Origin: Phocoena phocoena | Lineage: Eukaryota > Chordata > Mammalia > Artiodactyla > Phocoenidae | DNA length: 64,000 nt | Reading direction: 5' to 3' | Assembly (NCBI RefSeq): GCF_963924675.1 | Contig: NC_089224.1 | Location: forward strand, 44,745,158-44,809,157 | In this document: in pieces, positions 23,601-35,447 of the stretch | Layout: each line of letters begins with the position of its first letter | How positions within the stretch are numbered: position 1 is the first letter of the stretch | Translations under genes and position numbers: made by a program | Notes under the pieces: model-generated | Seen by the model: the letters and a program-made list of their open reading frames with translations, nothing else | Databases searched by the model: none | What the model was told of the DNA's origin: nothing

Positions 23601-25775
23601 CAGGGAATTCTCAATGTTTCTGTAATTGAAAACCTAGATCAAGTGATAGAAGCAGAATTCCTTCTTCTTGGAAAGTGTTAAATATGCCATTCATCTCCTT
23701 TTAGAAATGTGTTATCACTGTCCCTTTTTAAATACATTACCCTGAAAATATATTATTAGGCTGCTAAAATGTGACTCTGGTCCTATCTTTCCTTTCATTC
23801 ACTCATTTCATTCACTGAGTGCCTTCTGTATGCTCCAGGCATCATGTAAGGCTCTATGGATGAAACAGTGACTGAGTCAGAGCCAGTCCAGCTCTTGGGA
23901 AGCCTCTGGGCAGCCTCTGACAATTTCAAGGGCACTGGAAGAGTATTACAATCTTATAATTTTATTTTTGGTTAGAGGAAAGTATTAAAATTTGCAGTTT
24001 TTTTAGTGGGAGAAACAGTAAGCCCCTCAATTAAGGTCTCAGCATAAGTCTGTGGGGAAGTCAGAGAGTTTCCCTTTGTTTGACCCCCAGGATCGCCCAC
24101 CATGCTGTGAGGACCAGAGTCATCACTTAGCCCTAGGCTAAAGTAGATTTTATTACAAATGACAGCTAGTGAAATATCAAGGACTAAGTTTCACAGGTTC
24201 TTAACTAACTCAAGAAAAACTTCCCAGCAGCAGCTCATGCAATCTCCTTTAAATCTATAAGACTGGTTTATCTACCCAGATGAGAAACATACATGGCATA
24301 TGCAGGCTAAAAGCAAAATCCCTGGAATGATTCAATGTGAATATAACATAAACTAGAAGGAGAAAGTTCACTGTGATAATTGGTACAAAGGGAGCATTTT
24401 ATGGGTCTCCAGAATATCTCCAACCTTCCTTGTCATGTAGGGTCTTCTTAAGTAGTATTTACCCACATTGGAGCCTTCATATTTCCCACATGAAGATGTA
24501 ATCTCCATGACTTATTAACCCTCCAGAGTCCCAGGAAGAGCCTGCCAAACTGCAAATTTAGATAATTCCCTTTAAGAGGCATTATATGTAACTGCCTTTA
24601 GAAGGAAATTCGGCTACATTAGCAGAGATGTCAAGCAAGCTCTTTCACAAAAAACTGTCAAGGAATGTTTATGAAGTCATCTGATCAGTACCAAGTTTAA
24701 CATATTTAGATTAGTCTCATCAACATAACTCTTTAGGAATAAAAGTATTACAAAATCAAGATCTGGAGAAGGAGCATAACCCCTGCTTAATTACTATGAG
24801 GAGGGGGGAGAAAGTTGAAAGAGAAAGCTATAGACAAATTGGAAAAGAGCTATTTCAGGTATAAAAAAATAAGGAAGGAAAACCTGAGCCTGGGATTGGA
24901 TGATAAGCAGATAGCAGAAGCCACCACAGAAACTCTGTTTGACCAGAGGCTCAGTGCTTGCCTTGAAGGAACAAGATGAAGTGCACAGCCCACAAACCAG
25001 AGGAAGCCTGCACAGGAAGCAGAGAGGAAGATAGAGACTTATGAACTTGGGGACAGGATGAAGCCAGTCCATGTGAGGTTCAAAAAAACCAAGTAGGCAA
25101 TACGAGCATCAAAGTGTTTCCTTGTGTCATTAACTCAGGACCACAACCTGATTTCAAAACACCATGGAACCACGGATGGAAAAACTGTGTAAACTGGGGC
25201 CATTTAAAAAAATTTCTCTCCACCATATGCTTGTCAGAGATGATCAGAACCCTCTGAGCACTTTGCAAGGCATGCACTGGATCTCACTGTGGTGAGTGAT
25301 TTGACCGGCAGTGTCACATTTCCCAGCAAAATTAGACAAGCAGCTTGACTTGACAAGTAGCATGAAATAACATAAAAAGCTTCCCTAGACAGTGCCAGAG
25401 AATTAGGTGCCAAAAGCCTGAGGTGATTATTAGAACATGGTTCCCGCCTCCAATTGTCTGACTACAGTCTCTTCATCACCAGGAAGCTGCTACAGCAGAA
25501 CCCAGCCAAAGCAATCACTGCTCCCTTAGGAAGCATTCACTGTTCACCGTGAGCTCATGCTAACATTCCCGCTGTTTGCAAAGTGGCTAGATGGGGATAT
25601 GACAGCAATTCCTGTTGTCAGTGAAAGAGACATTGCCCAACAGGATTTTAACTTTTAACTGGATTTCAGCCATGCTGTTTCCTTTGGTTACCTGTCAGCT
25701 GAAACTTCTTTGGTATCCAAGTTCTAGTGTATTTCATTTCTATGGTCATCAGAGCAGTACAAAGGAAGAAAAACT
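23601..25775. other. Intergenic, mostly unrecognised
   Basis: A weak mammal-wide repeat is possible at 23795-23900 (cattcactgagtgccttctg, tccaggcatcatgtaaggct). Two minus frames of 65-92 codons (24794-25277) carry no domain that I recognise. Confidence 0.4.
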
Positions 25776-25779
25776 AGAA

Positions 25780-25925
25780 AGGGGTCAGGACACCCCAGTT
25801 CTGTCCCTAATCAACTGCAAGGCCTTTAGCCTGGCCAAGTTGCTTCCCTTTTCCTTTAATCATAAAATGAGATAATATAAAACCTATCTCAGAGGGTTAC
25901 AGTCATAGGAGAGAACAGATGAGCA
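25780..25925 (-). repeat. MIR SINE fossil
   Basis: cagttctgtccctaatcaac, tggccaagttgcttccct, ataaaatgagataatataaa and tatctcagagggttac read as a reverse MIR. A short gt-rich run follows at 25966-25983. Confidence 0.7.
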
Positions 25926-26234
25926 AAATGTTATAGAAGGTATATTCATATATAATACTTAAGCGGTGTGTGTATGTGTGTGTACATACAACTTTTTAAA
26001 TGTTTTCCAGTTGCATAAAAGTGAGGTGTAGATCTGGCAAGTACCTGGATAAGAAAAGTGACATGGACAATCTGGATATTTAAGAACAAAAATGCCTCCC
26101 TTGATTCTACAGGGAAAAGATAATTGTCTAAATTGTTCAGACCATTTTTCTTCTCCAAGTCCTAGTCATGGAATCTATACAAGACTGAATTTCATGATTA
26201 CTGGCAGACAAAATATTTTGAGGAAAAAATAACA

Positions 26235-26620
26235 CTAGCTGTTGATTATTAAATGTTTACTATATGCTGGCTAATCTGTGAAGCACTTTACAAATATTAC
26301 TTCACTTCCTCTTCATTACAATCCCATGAAATATGTATTATTTAATAACATTATACACTATGCCGAAGTTTAGGAAAGCAATTATACTCCAATAAAGATG
26401 TTAAAAAATATACATTATGTAAAACCTTCCAACACATTATAAATTGAAATGTATTTAAACTCATAGCCCTGGATTTAAAAATCAGGAAATAAAACTGTTT
26501 CTCTTGCTGAACTCAAAAAAAAAAAAAAAAGAAAGAAAGAAATTTATTGTTTGAACTAATATTTAAATTCAGGTCTGTCTGACTTCAAGGCCCTTGGTCT
26601 TAATCAGAGCCATTACAGCT
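26235..26620 (+). repeat. MIR SINE fossil, interrupted
   Basis: The front half (tgtttactatatgctggcta, gaagcactttacaaatatta) lies at 26240-26350. The back half (aaattcaggtctgtctgact and ggcccttggtcttaatcaga) lies at about 26563-26610. Between them are an L1-tail-like piece and a poly-A/gaaa run (26515-26542). Confidence 0.65.
26374..26410 (+). repeat. L1 3'-terminal scrap
   Basis: aagcaattatactccaataa followed by agatgttaaaaaata equals the last 35 or so bases of the L1 3' UTR, as seen at 12645-12680. It lies inside a MIR. Either it is an extremely truncated L1 insertion or it is the remnant of a longer one. Confidence 0.6.
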
Positions 26621-26937
26621 CTGTGAAGGAAATTATGTTTCTCTTTTGCCCCAACTTTTTGCAGTTACTATTAAAAGTTGGCCTGTGTGCTCTGGCTGGT
26701 TGGAGGGGCAGTCCTTGTGTGGCCCTTTGTATAAGAACTGACAGTTACTGGAGGCCCACATAGAGGGAGTGGTATGAGGGAAGAGTTCTAAACGGAGAGG
26801 GAAAAGGAGCTTCATGGGTAAAGGACCTGTGGGACTTACACTCAGTTCTGAAAAGCTGCATTGCTTGGGTAAATGCCACAGAGGTTTGTCTTTAGACAGA
26901 ACAGGAAGGAGTCCCAGAAATACACCCACACTTACAT
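26621..26937. other. Intergenic, nothing recognised
   Basis: No gene or named repeat between the interrupted MIR and the old L1. A 98-codon minus frame (26633-26929) has no domain that I recognise. Confidence 0.45.
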
Positions 26938-27877
26938 GATCAATTAACCTGCAACAAAGGAGGCAAGACTACACAATGGGAAAAAAACAGCCTCTTTAAT
27001 AAGCGGTGTTGGAAAAACTGGACAGTTACATGCAAAAGAATAAAACTGGACTACTTTCTCACAGCATACACAAAAATAAACTCAAAATGGATTAAAGACA
27101 AATGTAAGAACTGAAACCATAAAACTCCTAGGAGAAAACATAGGCAGTACACTCTTTGGCATTTGTCTTAGCAATATTTTTTTGGATATGTCTCCTCAGT
27201 CAAAAGAAACAAAAGCAAAAATAACCAAATAGTACTACATCAAACTAAAAAGCTTTTGCTCAGCAAAGGAAAGCATCAATAAAATGAAAAAGCCACCTAC
27301 TGAATGGGAGAAGATATTTGCAAACAATATGTTCAATATGGGGTTAATATCCAAAATATATTTTTTTTAAAACTCATACAACTCAATAGCAAAAAAACAA
27401 ACAACCCAATTAAAAAATGGGCAGGGAATCTAAATAAACATTTTTCCAAAAAAGACATACAGATGGCCAACAGACACATGAAAATATGCTCAACATCACT
27501 AATCATCAGGGAAATGCAAATCAAAACTACTATGAGATATCACCTCACACCTGTCAGGATGGCTGTTATCAAGAAGACAAAAGATAACAAGTGTTGGTAA
27601 GGGTGTGGAGAAAAGGGAACCCTTGAGCACTGTTGATGGGATTGTTAATTGTTGTAACTGCTATGGAAAACAGTATGGAGATTCTTCAAAAAATTAAAAA
27701 TAGAACTACCATATGATCCAGCAATTTCACTTCTGGGTATTTAGCTAAAGAAAACAAAAACACTAATTTGAAAAGATATATGCACCTCTATGTTCATTGT
27801 GGCATTACTTACAATAGCCAAGTTATGGACACAATATAAGTGTCCACCAATAGAAGAATGGATAAAGAAGATGTGAT

Positions 27878-27908
<31 letters not shown>

Positions 27909-28084
27909 CACCTTCATACATACATACACACACAGAGAGAGAAATATTACTCAGCCATAAAAAATGAAATTTTGTTATTTGCAACAACAAGGATGGATCT
28001 ATAAGGTATTACAGTAAGAGAAATAAGTCAGAGAAAGACAAATACCCCATGATGTCAGTCATATGTGGAATCTAAAAAACAAAC
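26938..28084 (+). mobile_element. Old L1, 5' segment (split by a younger L1)
   Basis: The segment starts within the ORF2 C-terminal third (caattaacctgcaacaaagg; then a run parallel to the younger L1 at 32910 onward). It includes the zinc-knuckle region (aacaagtgttggtaagggtg), the aagaagatgtgatacac end zone and a stretch like tggaatctaaaaaacaaaca. Many stops and indels break the frame. Its continuation resumes at about 34212, so the insertion of 28085-34211 is later. No TSD is recognised at its outer ends. Confidence 0.9.
27877..27942 (+). repeat. (CA)n microsatellite inside old L1
   Basis: ca units followed by catatataca and cataca units replace the usual ORF2-end sequence of the L1. Confidence 0.9.
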
Positions 28085-28997
28085 AAGGCAGAGATTGGTT
28101 GAAGATGGTGGAGTAGAAGGATGTGCACTCACTCCCTCTTGCAAGAGCACTGGAATCACAACTAACTGCTGAACAATCATTGACAGAAAGACACTGGAAC
28201 ACACCAAAAAAAGATACCCCACACCCAAAGACAAAGGAGAAGCTGCAATGAGACAGTAGGAGGGGTGCAATAACAATAAAATCAAATCCCAGAACTGCTG
28301 GGTAGGTGACTCAAAAACTGGAGAACACGTATACCACAGAAGTCCACCCACTGGAGTGAAGGTTCTGAGCCCCATGTCAGGCTTCCCAACCTGGGGGTCC
28401 AGCAAAGGGAGGAGGAATTCCTAGAGAATCACACTTTGAAGGCTAACGGGATTTGATTGCAGGACTTTGACAGGACTGGGGGAAACAGAGACTCCACTCT
28501 TGGAGGGCACACACAAATTAGTGTGTGAATCGGGGCCCAGTGGAAGGAGCAGTGACCCCATAGGAGACTGAACCAGGCCTACCTGCTAGTGTTGGAGGAC
28601 CTCCTGCAGAGGCAGGGGGTGGCTGTGTTTCACCATGGGGACAAGGACACTGGCAGCAGAAGTTCTGGGAAGCACCCCTTGGTGTGAGCCCTCCCAGAGT
28701 CCGCCATTAGCCCCACCAAAGAGCCGGGTAGGCTCCAGTGCTGGGTCACCTCAGGCCAAACAACCAACACGGAGGGAACCTAGCCCCACCCATCAGCAAA
28801 CAAGCGGATTAAAGTTTTACTGAGCTCTGCCCACCAGGGCAACATCCAGCTCTACCCACCACCAGTCCCTCCCATCAGGAAGCTTGCACAAGCTTCTTAG
28901 ATAGCCTCATCCACCAGAGGGCAGACAGCAGAAACAAGGAGAACTACAATTCTGGAGGCTATGGAAAGAAAACCACATTCACAGAAAGATAGACAAA
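28085..28997 (+). promoter_or_regulatory. L1 5' UTR (internal promoter region)
   Basis: Sequence between the L1 start and ORF1, with no long frame. By analogy with other mammalian L1s it should hold the internal pol II promoter. No specific factor site is claimed. Confidence 0.6.
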
Positions 28998-29927
28998 ATG
29001 AAAAGGCAGAGGACTATGTACCAGATGAAGGGACAAGATAAAACCCCAGAAAAACAACTAAATGAAGTGGAGATAGGCAACCTTCCAGAAAAAGAATTCA
29101 GAATAATGATAGTGAAGATGATCCAGGACCTCGGAAAAAGAATGGAGGCAAAGATTGAGAAGATGCAAGAAGTATTTAACAAAGACCTAGAAGAATTAAA
29201 GAACAAACACCTAGAAGAATTAAAGAACAAACAAACAGAGATGAACAATACAATAACTGAAATGAAAAATACACTGGAAGGAATCAATAGCAGAATAGCT
29301 GAGGCAGAAGAATGGATAAGTGACCTGGAAGACAGAATGGTGGAATTCACTGCTGTGGAACAGAATAAAGAAAAAAGAATGAAAAGAAATGAAGACAGCC
29401 TAAGAGACCTCTGGGACAATATTAAACACAACAACATTCACATTATAGGGGTCCCAGAAAGAGAAGAGAGAGAGAAAGGACCCAAGAAAATATTTGAATA
29501 GATTATAGTCGAAAACTTCCGTAACATGGGAAAGGAAATAGCCACCCAAGTCCAGGAAGCACAGAGAGTCCCAGGCAGGATAAACCCAAGGAGAAGCACA
29601 CCAAGGTACATAGTAATCAAATTGACAAAAATTAAAGACAAAGAAAAATTATTGAAAGCAGCAAGGGAAAAATGACAAATAACATACAAAGGAACTCCCA
29701 TAAGGTTAACAGCTGATTTCCCAGCAGAAACTCTACAAGCCAGAAGGGAGTGGCACAATATATTTAAAGTAATGAAAGGGAAGAACCTACAACCAAGATT
29801 ACTCTACCCAGCAGGGATCTCATTCAGATTCGACAGAGAAATCAAAAGCTTTACAGACAAGCTAAAGCTAAGAGAATTCAGCACCACCAAACCAGCTCTA
29901 CAACAAATGCTAAAGGAACTTCTCTAA
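28998..29927 (+). pseudogene. L1 ORF1 (RNA-binding chaperone), two nonsense codons
   Basis: L1 ORF1 protein binds L1 RNA as a coiled-coil trimer. This copy is in frame for 310 codons, from MKRQRTMYQMKGQDK to the natural stop at 29925-29927. The coiled coil lies at about residues 40-115 (EKEFRIMIVKMIQDLGKRM, LEELKNK, EMKNTLEGINSR). RRM-like and C-terminal regions follow (WDNIKHNNIHIIGVPE, then KLREFSTTKPALQQMLKELL). Breaks: TAG at 29499-29501 (codon 168) and TGA at 29673-29675 (codon 226). The second looks like CGA to TGA, as expected of methyl-CpG decay. A 24-bp tandem duplication adds eight residues to the coiled coil. Confidence 0.93.
29187..29234 (+). repeat. 24-bp tandem duplication in L1 ORF1
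   Basis: Two adjacent 24-base units (starting ctagaagaattaaagaacaa) differ only at the last base. They encode LEELKNKH then LEELKNKQ. Confidence 0.95.
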
Positions 29928-29985
29928 GTGGGAAACACAAGAGAAGAAAAGGACCTACAAAAACAAACCCATAACGATTAAGAAA

Positions 29986-32900
29986 ATGGTAATAGGAACA
30001 GACATATCAATAATTACCTTAAACATGAATGGATTAAATGTTCCAACCAAAAGACACAGGCTCGCTGAATGGATACAAAAACCAGACCAATCTATATGCT
30101 GTCTCCAAGAGACCCACCTCAGACCTAAGGACACATACAGACTGAAAGTGAGGGGATGGAAAAAGAGATTCCATGCAAATGGAAATCAAAAGAAAGCTGG
30201 ACTGGCCATACTCATATCAGATAAAATAGACTTTAAAATAAAGAATGTTACAAGAGACAAGGAAGGACACTACATAATGAGCAAGTGATCAATCCAAGAA
30301 GAAGATACAACAATTATAAATATATACACCCAACATAGGAGCACCTCAATTGACAGTAACACAATAATAGTGGGGGACTTTAACACCTCACTTACACCAA
30401 TGGACAGGTCATGCAGACAGAAAATTAATAAGGGAACACAAGCTTTAAATGACACAATAGACCAGATAGATTTAATTGATATTTATAGGACATTCCATCC
30501 AAAACCAGCAGATTACACTCCTTCTCAAGTGCACACAGAACATTCTCCAGGATAGATCACATCTTGGGTCACAAATCAAGCCTCAGTAAATTTAAGAAAA
30601 TTGAAATCATATCAAGCAACTTTTCCGACAACGCTGTGAGATTAGAAATCAATTACAGGGATAAAAACATAAAAAACACAAACCTATGGAGGCTAAACAA
30701 TACGTTTCTAAATAACAAAGAGATCACTGAAGATATCAAAGAAGAAATCAGAAAATACCTAGAGACAAATTACAACAAAAACATGATGATCCAAAACCTA
30801 TGGGATGCAGCAAAAGCAGCTTTAGGGGGAAGTTTATAGCAATACAAACCTAACTCAAGAAACAAGAAAAATCTCAAATAAACAATCTAACCTTACACCT
30901 AAAGGAACTACAGAAAGAAGAACAAAAAAACCCAAAGTTAGTAGAAGGAAAGAAACCATAAAGAGCAGAAATAAATGAAATAGAAACAAAGAAAACAATA
31001 ACAAAGATCAATAAAACTAAAAGCTGATTCTTTGAGAAGATAAACAACATGGATGAACCTTTAGCCAGACGCATCAAGAAAAAGAGGGAGAGGACTCAAA
31101 TCAATAAAATTAGAAACGAAAAAGGAGAAGTAACAATGGACACCACAGAAATACAAAGCATTGTAAGAAACTACTACAAGCAACTCTATGCCAATAAAAT
31201 GGACAACCTGGAGGAAATGGACAAATTCTTAGAAAAGCACAACCTTCCGAGACTGAACCAGGAAGAAATAGAAAATATGAAGAGACCAGTCACAAGTAAT
31301 GATATCGAAACTGTGATTAAAAATCCTCCAGCAGGGCCTCCCTGGTGGCACAGTGGTTGAGAGTCTGCCTGCCAATGCAGGGGACGTGGGTTTGTGCCCC
31401 GGTCCGGGAAGATCCCACATGCCGTGGAGCGACTGGGCCCATGAGCCATGGCCGCTGAGCCTGCACGTCTGGAGCCTGTGCTTTGCAACGGGAGAGGCCC
31501 GCGTACCGCAAAAAAAAAAAAAAAAAAAAAAAAAATCTTCCAGCAAACAAAAGTCCAGGACCAGATGGCTTCACAGGTGAATTCTATAAAACATTTAGAG
31601 AAGAGCTAACACCCATCCTTCTCAAACTCTTCCAAAAAATAGCAGAGGAAGGAACACTCCCAAACTCATTCTATGAGGCCACCATCACCCTGATAACAAA
31701 ACTAGACAAAGATACTACAGAAAAAAATATTTTTGTAGTATCAATATCAAATATCACTGATGAATATAGATGCAAAAATCCTCAACAAAGTACTAGCAAA
31801 CAGAATCCAACAACACATTAAAAGGATCAAACACCATGATCAAGTGGGATTTATCGCAGGGATGCAAGGATTCTTCAGTATATGCAAATCAGTCAATGTG
31901 ATACACCATATTAACAAACTGAAGAATAAAACCCATATGATCATCTCAATAGATGCAGAAAAAACTTTTGACAAAAATTCAACACCCATTTATGATAAAA
32001 AAAACTCTCCAGAAAGTGGGCATAGAAGGAACCTACCTCAACATAATAAAGGCCATATACAACAAACCCACAGCAAACATCATTCTCAGTGGTAAAAAAC
32101 TGAAAGCATTTCCTCTAAGATCAGGAGCAAGACAAGGATGTCCACTCTCACCACTATTATTCAACATTGTTTTGGAAGTCCTAGCCACGGCATTCAGAGA
32201 AGAAAAAGAAATAAAAGGAATACAAATTTGAAAACAAGAAGTAAAACTGTCACTGTTTGCAGATGATATGATACTATACGTAGAGAATCCTAAAGGTGCC
32301 ACCAGAAAACTACTAGAGCTAAACAATGAATTTGGTAAAGTAGCAGGATACAAAATTAATGCTCAGAAATTTCTTGCATTCCTATACACTAATGCTGAAA
32401 AATCTGAAAGAGAAATTAAGGAAACACTCCCATTTACCATTGAAACAAACAGAATAAAATACCTAGGAATAAATCTACCTAACGAGGTAAAAGACCTGTA
32501 CTCAGAAAACTATAAGACACTGATGAAAAAAATTAAAGATGACACAAACAGATGGAGAGATATACCATGTTCTTGGATTGGAAGAATCAGTATTGTGAAA
32601 ATGACTATACTACCCAAAGCAATCTACAGATTCAATGCAATGCCTATCAAATTACCAGTGGCATTTTTTATAGAACTAGAACAAAAAATCTTAAAATTTA
32701 TATGGAGACACAGAAGACTCCGAATAGCCAAAGCATTCTTGAAGGGGAAAAAGGGAGCTTCAAGATTCAGGGAGGAATCAGACTCCCTGACTTCAGACTA
32801 TACTACAAAGCTACAGTAATCAAGACAATATGGTACTGGCACAAAAACATAAATATAGATCAATGGAACAGGATAGAAAGCCCAAAGATAAACCCTTGCA

Positions 32901-33988
32901 CCTATGGTCAACTAATCTATGACAAAGGAGGCAAGGATATACAATGGAGAAAAGACAGTCTCTTCAATAAGTGGTGCTGGGGAAACTGGACAGCTACATG
33001 TAAAAGAATGAAATTAGAACACTCCCTAGCACCATACACAAAAATAAACTCAAAATGGATTCGAGACCTAAATGCAAGACCGGACACTATAAAACTCTTA
33101 GAGGAAAACATGGGAAGAATACTCTTTGACATAAATCACAGCAAGATCTTTTTTGATCCACCTCCTAGAGTAATGGAAATAAAAACAAAAATAAACAAAT
33201 GGGACCTAATGAAACTTAAAAACTTTTGCAAAGCAAAGGAAACTACAAACAAGATGAAAAGACAACCCTCAGAATGGGAGAAAATATTTGCAAACGAATC
33301 AACAGACAAAGGATTAATCTCCAAAATATATAAACAGCTCATGCAGCTCAATATTAAAAAGACAAACCCAATCAGAAAATGGGCAGAAGACCTAAATAGA
33401 CATTTCTCCAAAGACGACATACAGATGGCCAAGAAGCACGTGAAAAGCTTCTCAACATTACTAATTATTAGAGAAATGCAAATCAAAACTACAATGAGGT
33501 ATCACCTCACACCAGTGAGAATGAGCATCATCAGAAAATCTACGAACAACAAATGCTGGAGAGGGTGTGGAGAAAAGGGAACCCTCTTGCACTGTTGGTG
33601 GGAATGTAAATTGATACAGCCACTATGGAGAACAGTATGGAGGCTCCTTAAAAAACTAAAAATAGAGCTACCCTATGATCCTGCAATCCCACTACTGGGC
33701 ACATACCCTGAGAAAACCACAATTCAAGAAGAGTCATGTACCACAATGTTCAATGCAACACTATTTACAATATCCAGGTCATGGAAGCAACCTAAATGCC
33801 CATCAACAGACGAATGGATAAAGAAGATGTGGTACATACATACAATGGAATATTACTCAGCCATAAAAAGGAATGAAATTGGGTCATTTGTAGAGATGTG
33901 GTGGGATCCAGAGACTGTCATACAGAGTGAAGTAAGTCAGAAAGAGAAAAACAAATATCGTATATTAACGCATATATGTGGAACCTAG
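29986..33988 (+). pseudogene. L1 ORF2 (endonuclease/reverse transcriptase), multiply broken
   Basis: ORF2 encodes the APE-like endonuclease, reverse transcriptase and C-terminal Cys-rich domain used in target-primed reverse transcription. Endonuclease motifs are visible (MNGLN near the start, LQETHL at about 30100, GDFN at 30373). A TGA ends the first frame at 30286-30288, a short deletion and a loss of several tens of bases follow near 30320-30350, and the SDH region reads SDN. The RT region is cut by a SINE (31334-31530). It keeps the FADD active-site motif at 32256-32267 but has a TGA just upstream at 32229-32231. A small insertion near 32750-32775 shifts the frame. The last part (to 33988) is open for over 400 codons, with [18 protein letters not shown] as the zinc-knuckle-like motif. 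Confidence 0.93.
31334..31530 (+). mobile_element. CHR-type SINE, short form, deletion variant
   Basis: Inserted in L1 ORF2 with a 15-bp TSD, aaaaatc(c/t)tccagca, at 31319-31333 and 31531-31545, and a long A-tail. It lacks the 16 bases that usually lie between the two gagaggcc repeats near the 3' end. Confidence 0.96.
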
Positions 33989-34211
33989 AAAAATGGTACA
34001 GATGAACCAGTTTGCAGGGCAGAAATAGAGACACAGATGTAGAGAACAAACATATGGACACCAAGGGGGGAAAGTGGCGGGGAGGTGGTAGTGGTAGGAT
34101 GAATTGGGAGACTGGGATTGACATATATACACTAATATGTATAAAATAGTTAACTAATAAGTACATGCTGTATAAAAAATAAATAAAATAAAATTCAAAA
34201 ACAGAACCAGA

Positions 34212-34542
34212 AACGATAAAAAAAAAAAAGCAAAATGAAAACAGACTCATAGATACAGAGAACAAACTGATGGTTGCCAGGGAGGGGGGAGGGGTTGGGC
34301 AAAATAGGCATAGGCAAAGAGGCTTAAGAGGTACAAATTTTGACTTATACATAAGCAGGGATGTAATATACAAAATAGGGAATATTGTCAGTAATACTAT
34401 GGTAACTTTGTATGGGGGCAGTTGGTTACTAGACATTATGCTGATTACTTCATAATGTATGTAAATGTTACATCACTATGTTGTACACCTGAAACTAACA
34501 TATTGTGCATCATCTATATTTCAATATATAAACAAATATATT
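34212..34542 (+). mobile_element. Old L1, 3' segment
   Basis: Resumes the element broken at 28084: acagactcatagatacagag, ctgatggttgccagggaggg, then aatactatggtaactttgta, tgtacacctgaaactaacat and tatttcaatatataaaca, the 3' UTR end of an older L1 group. The ORF2 end is not in this part. Confidence 0.88.
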
Positions 34543-34919
34543 CTAAAAGAGCAGGAAGGAACTTTTCCTATATTCTCTGGTCAGACTCATTTAGACCCAA
34601 ATTGTTCTTCAGATGTGGCAATGAGCTGTTCAGGAATTTTATTCAATTAGGATTAATTCAATTAGGATGTCTAAAAGGTTTTTGTGTCCTATCTCCCACC
34701 AGTTACCTCAGACCATTTCTTTGGAGTTAAATACATTCCAAATAGGTATCCCAATTTTATCCTCAAAAGCAGTGCTGACTCAGGAAAGGTTTCTAATATC
34801 CTTCACAGTAATGCTTGAACCCTAGAAGAACCACATAGCATATTAGCCTGGTTATTAGATTTTATTTTAAAACTCCAACTGGGAAAGATTTGAACAATAG
34901 GAATTCAGAATTGAGAGTA
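34543..34919. other. Intergenic, nothing recognised
   Basis: No gene or named repeat. A short duplication, ttcaattagg, occurs at about 34644-34670. Confidence 0.5.
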
Positions 34920-35068
34920 GTAATAGTTGGATAGCTGATATTTACTGAGCCCTTATAGAATGGAAAACATAGTGCCACACCTCTTATACAAATTATTTCA
35001 TTTGAATCTTGCAATATCCCTAGGAGGTAAACACTGTTATGATTTTCATTTTCAAATAAGACTAGATT
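34920..35068 (+). repeat. MIR SINE fossil (5' half)
   Basis: gctgatatttactgagccct, then atttcatttgaatcttgcaa, tatccctaggaggtaaacac and tgttatgattttcatttt are the MIR core in order. It is cut off just before the SINE at 35105. Confidence 0.75.
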
Positions 35069-35104
35069 TGTAATTAATATTTCTTCAGGTCAAATGGCCA
35101 CCAA

Positions 35105-35434
35105 GGACTTCCCTGGTGGCACAGTGGTTAAGAATCCACCTGCCAATGCAGGGGACACAGGTTCGATCCCTGGTCCGGGAAGATCCCACATGCCACAGAG
35201 CAACAAAGCCTATGTGCCACAACTACTGAGCCTGCTCTCTAGAGCCCGTGAGCCACAACTACTGAGCCCACGTGCTGCAACTACTGAAGCTGGCGCACCT
35301 AGAGCCCGTGCTCCACAACAAGAGAAGCCACCACAATGAGAAGCCCGTGCACTGCAAGGGGAATAGTAACCCCCGCTCCCCGCAACTAGAGAAAGCCGTG
35401 CCCAGCAACAAAGACCCAACGCAGCCAGAAAAAA
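35105..35434 (+). mobile_element. CHR-type SINE, long form
   Basis: Complete long form with a perfect 13-bp TSD, aaatggccaccaa, at 35092-35104 and 35435-35447. The head keeps the A box; the B box reads ggttcgatccctgg. The 115-codon minus frame is a SINE artefact. Confidence 0.97.
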
Positions 35435-35447
35435 AAATGGCCACCAA

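Larger units (their letters stand above)
28085..34211 (+). mobile_element. Near-full-length L1, nested in old L1
   Basis: The cetartiodactyl-type L1 begins ggcagagattggttgaagat. A GC-richer 5' UTR of about 0.9 kb (28085-28997) leads to ORF1 (28998-29927), a 58-bp spacer, ORF2 (29986-33988), a 3' UTR and an A-rich tail to about 34190-34211. Net of the SINE at 31334-31545 the length is about 5.9 kb, near the usual 6 kb. The ends lie in A-rich sequence of the host L1, so the TSD cannot be fixed. Both reading frames are broken, so the copy is immobile. Confidence 0.93.

Noticed and set aside
32552..33988. Longest open frame of the window (478 codons)
   Set aside because: It is the C-terminal part of L1 ORF2, entered through a frameshift, not a host gene.
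34543..34730. 102-codon frame crossing the end of the old L1
   Set aside because: Begins inside L1 3' UTR sequence and has no domain.
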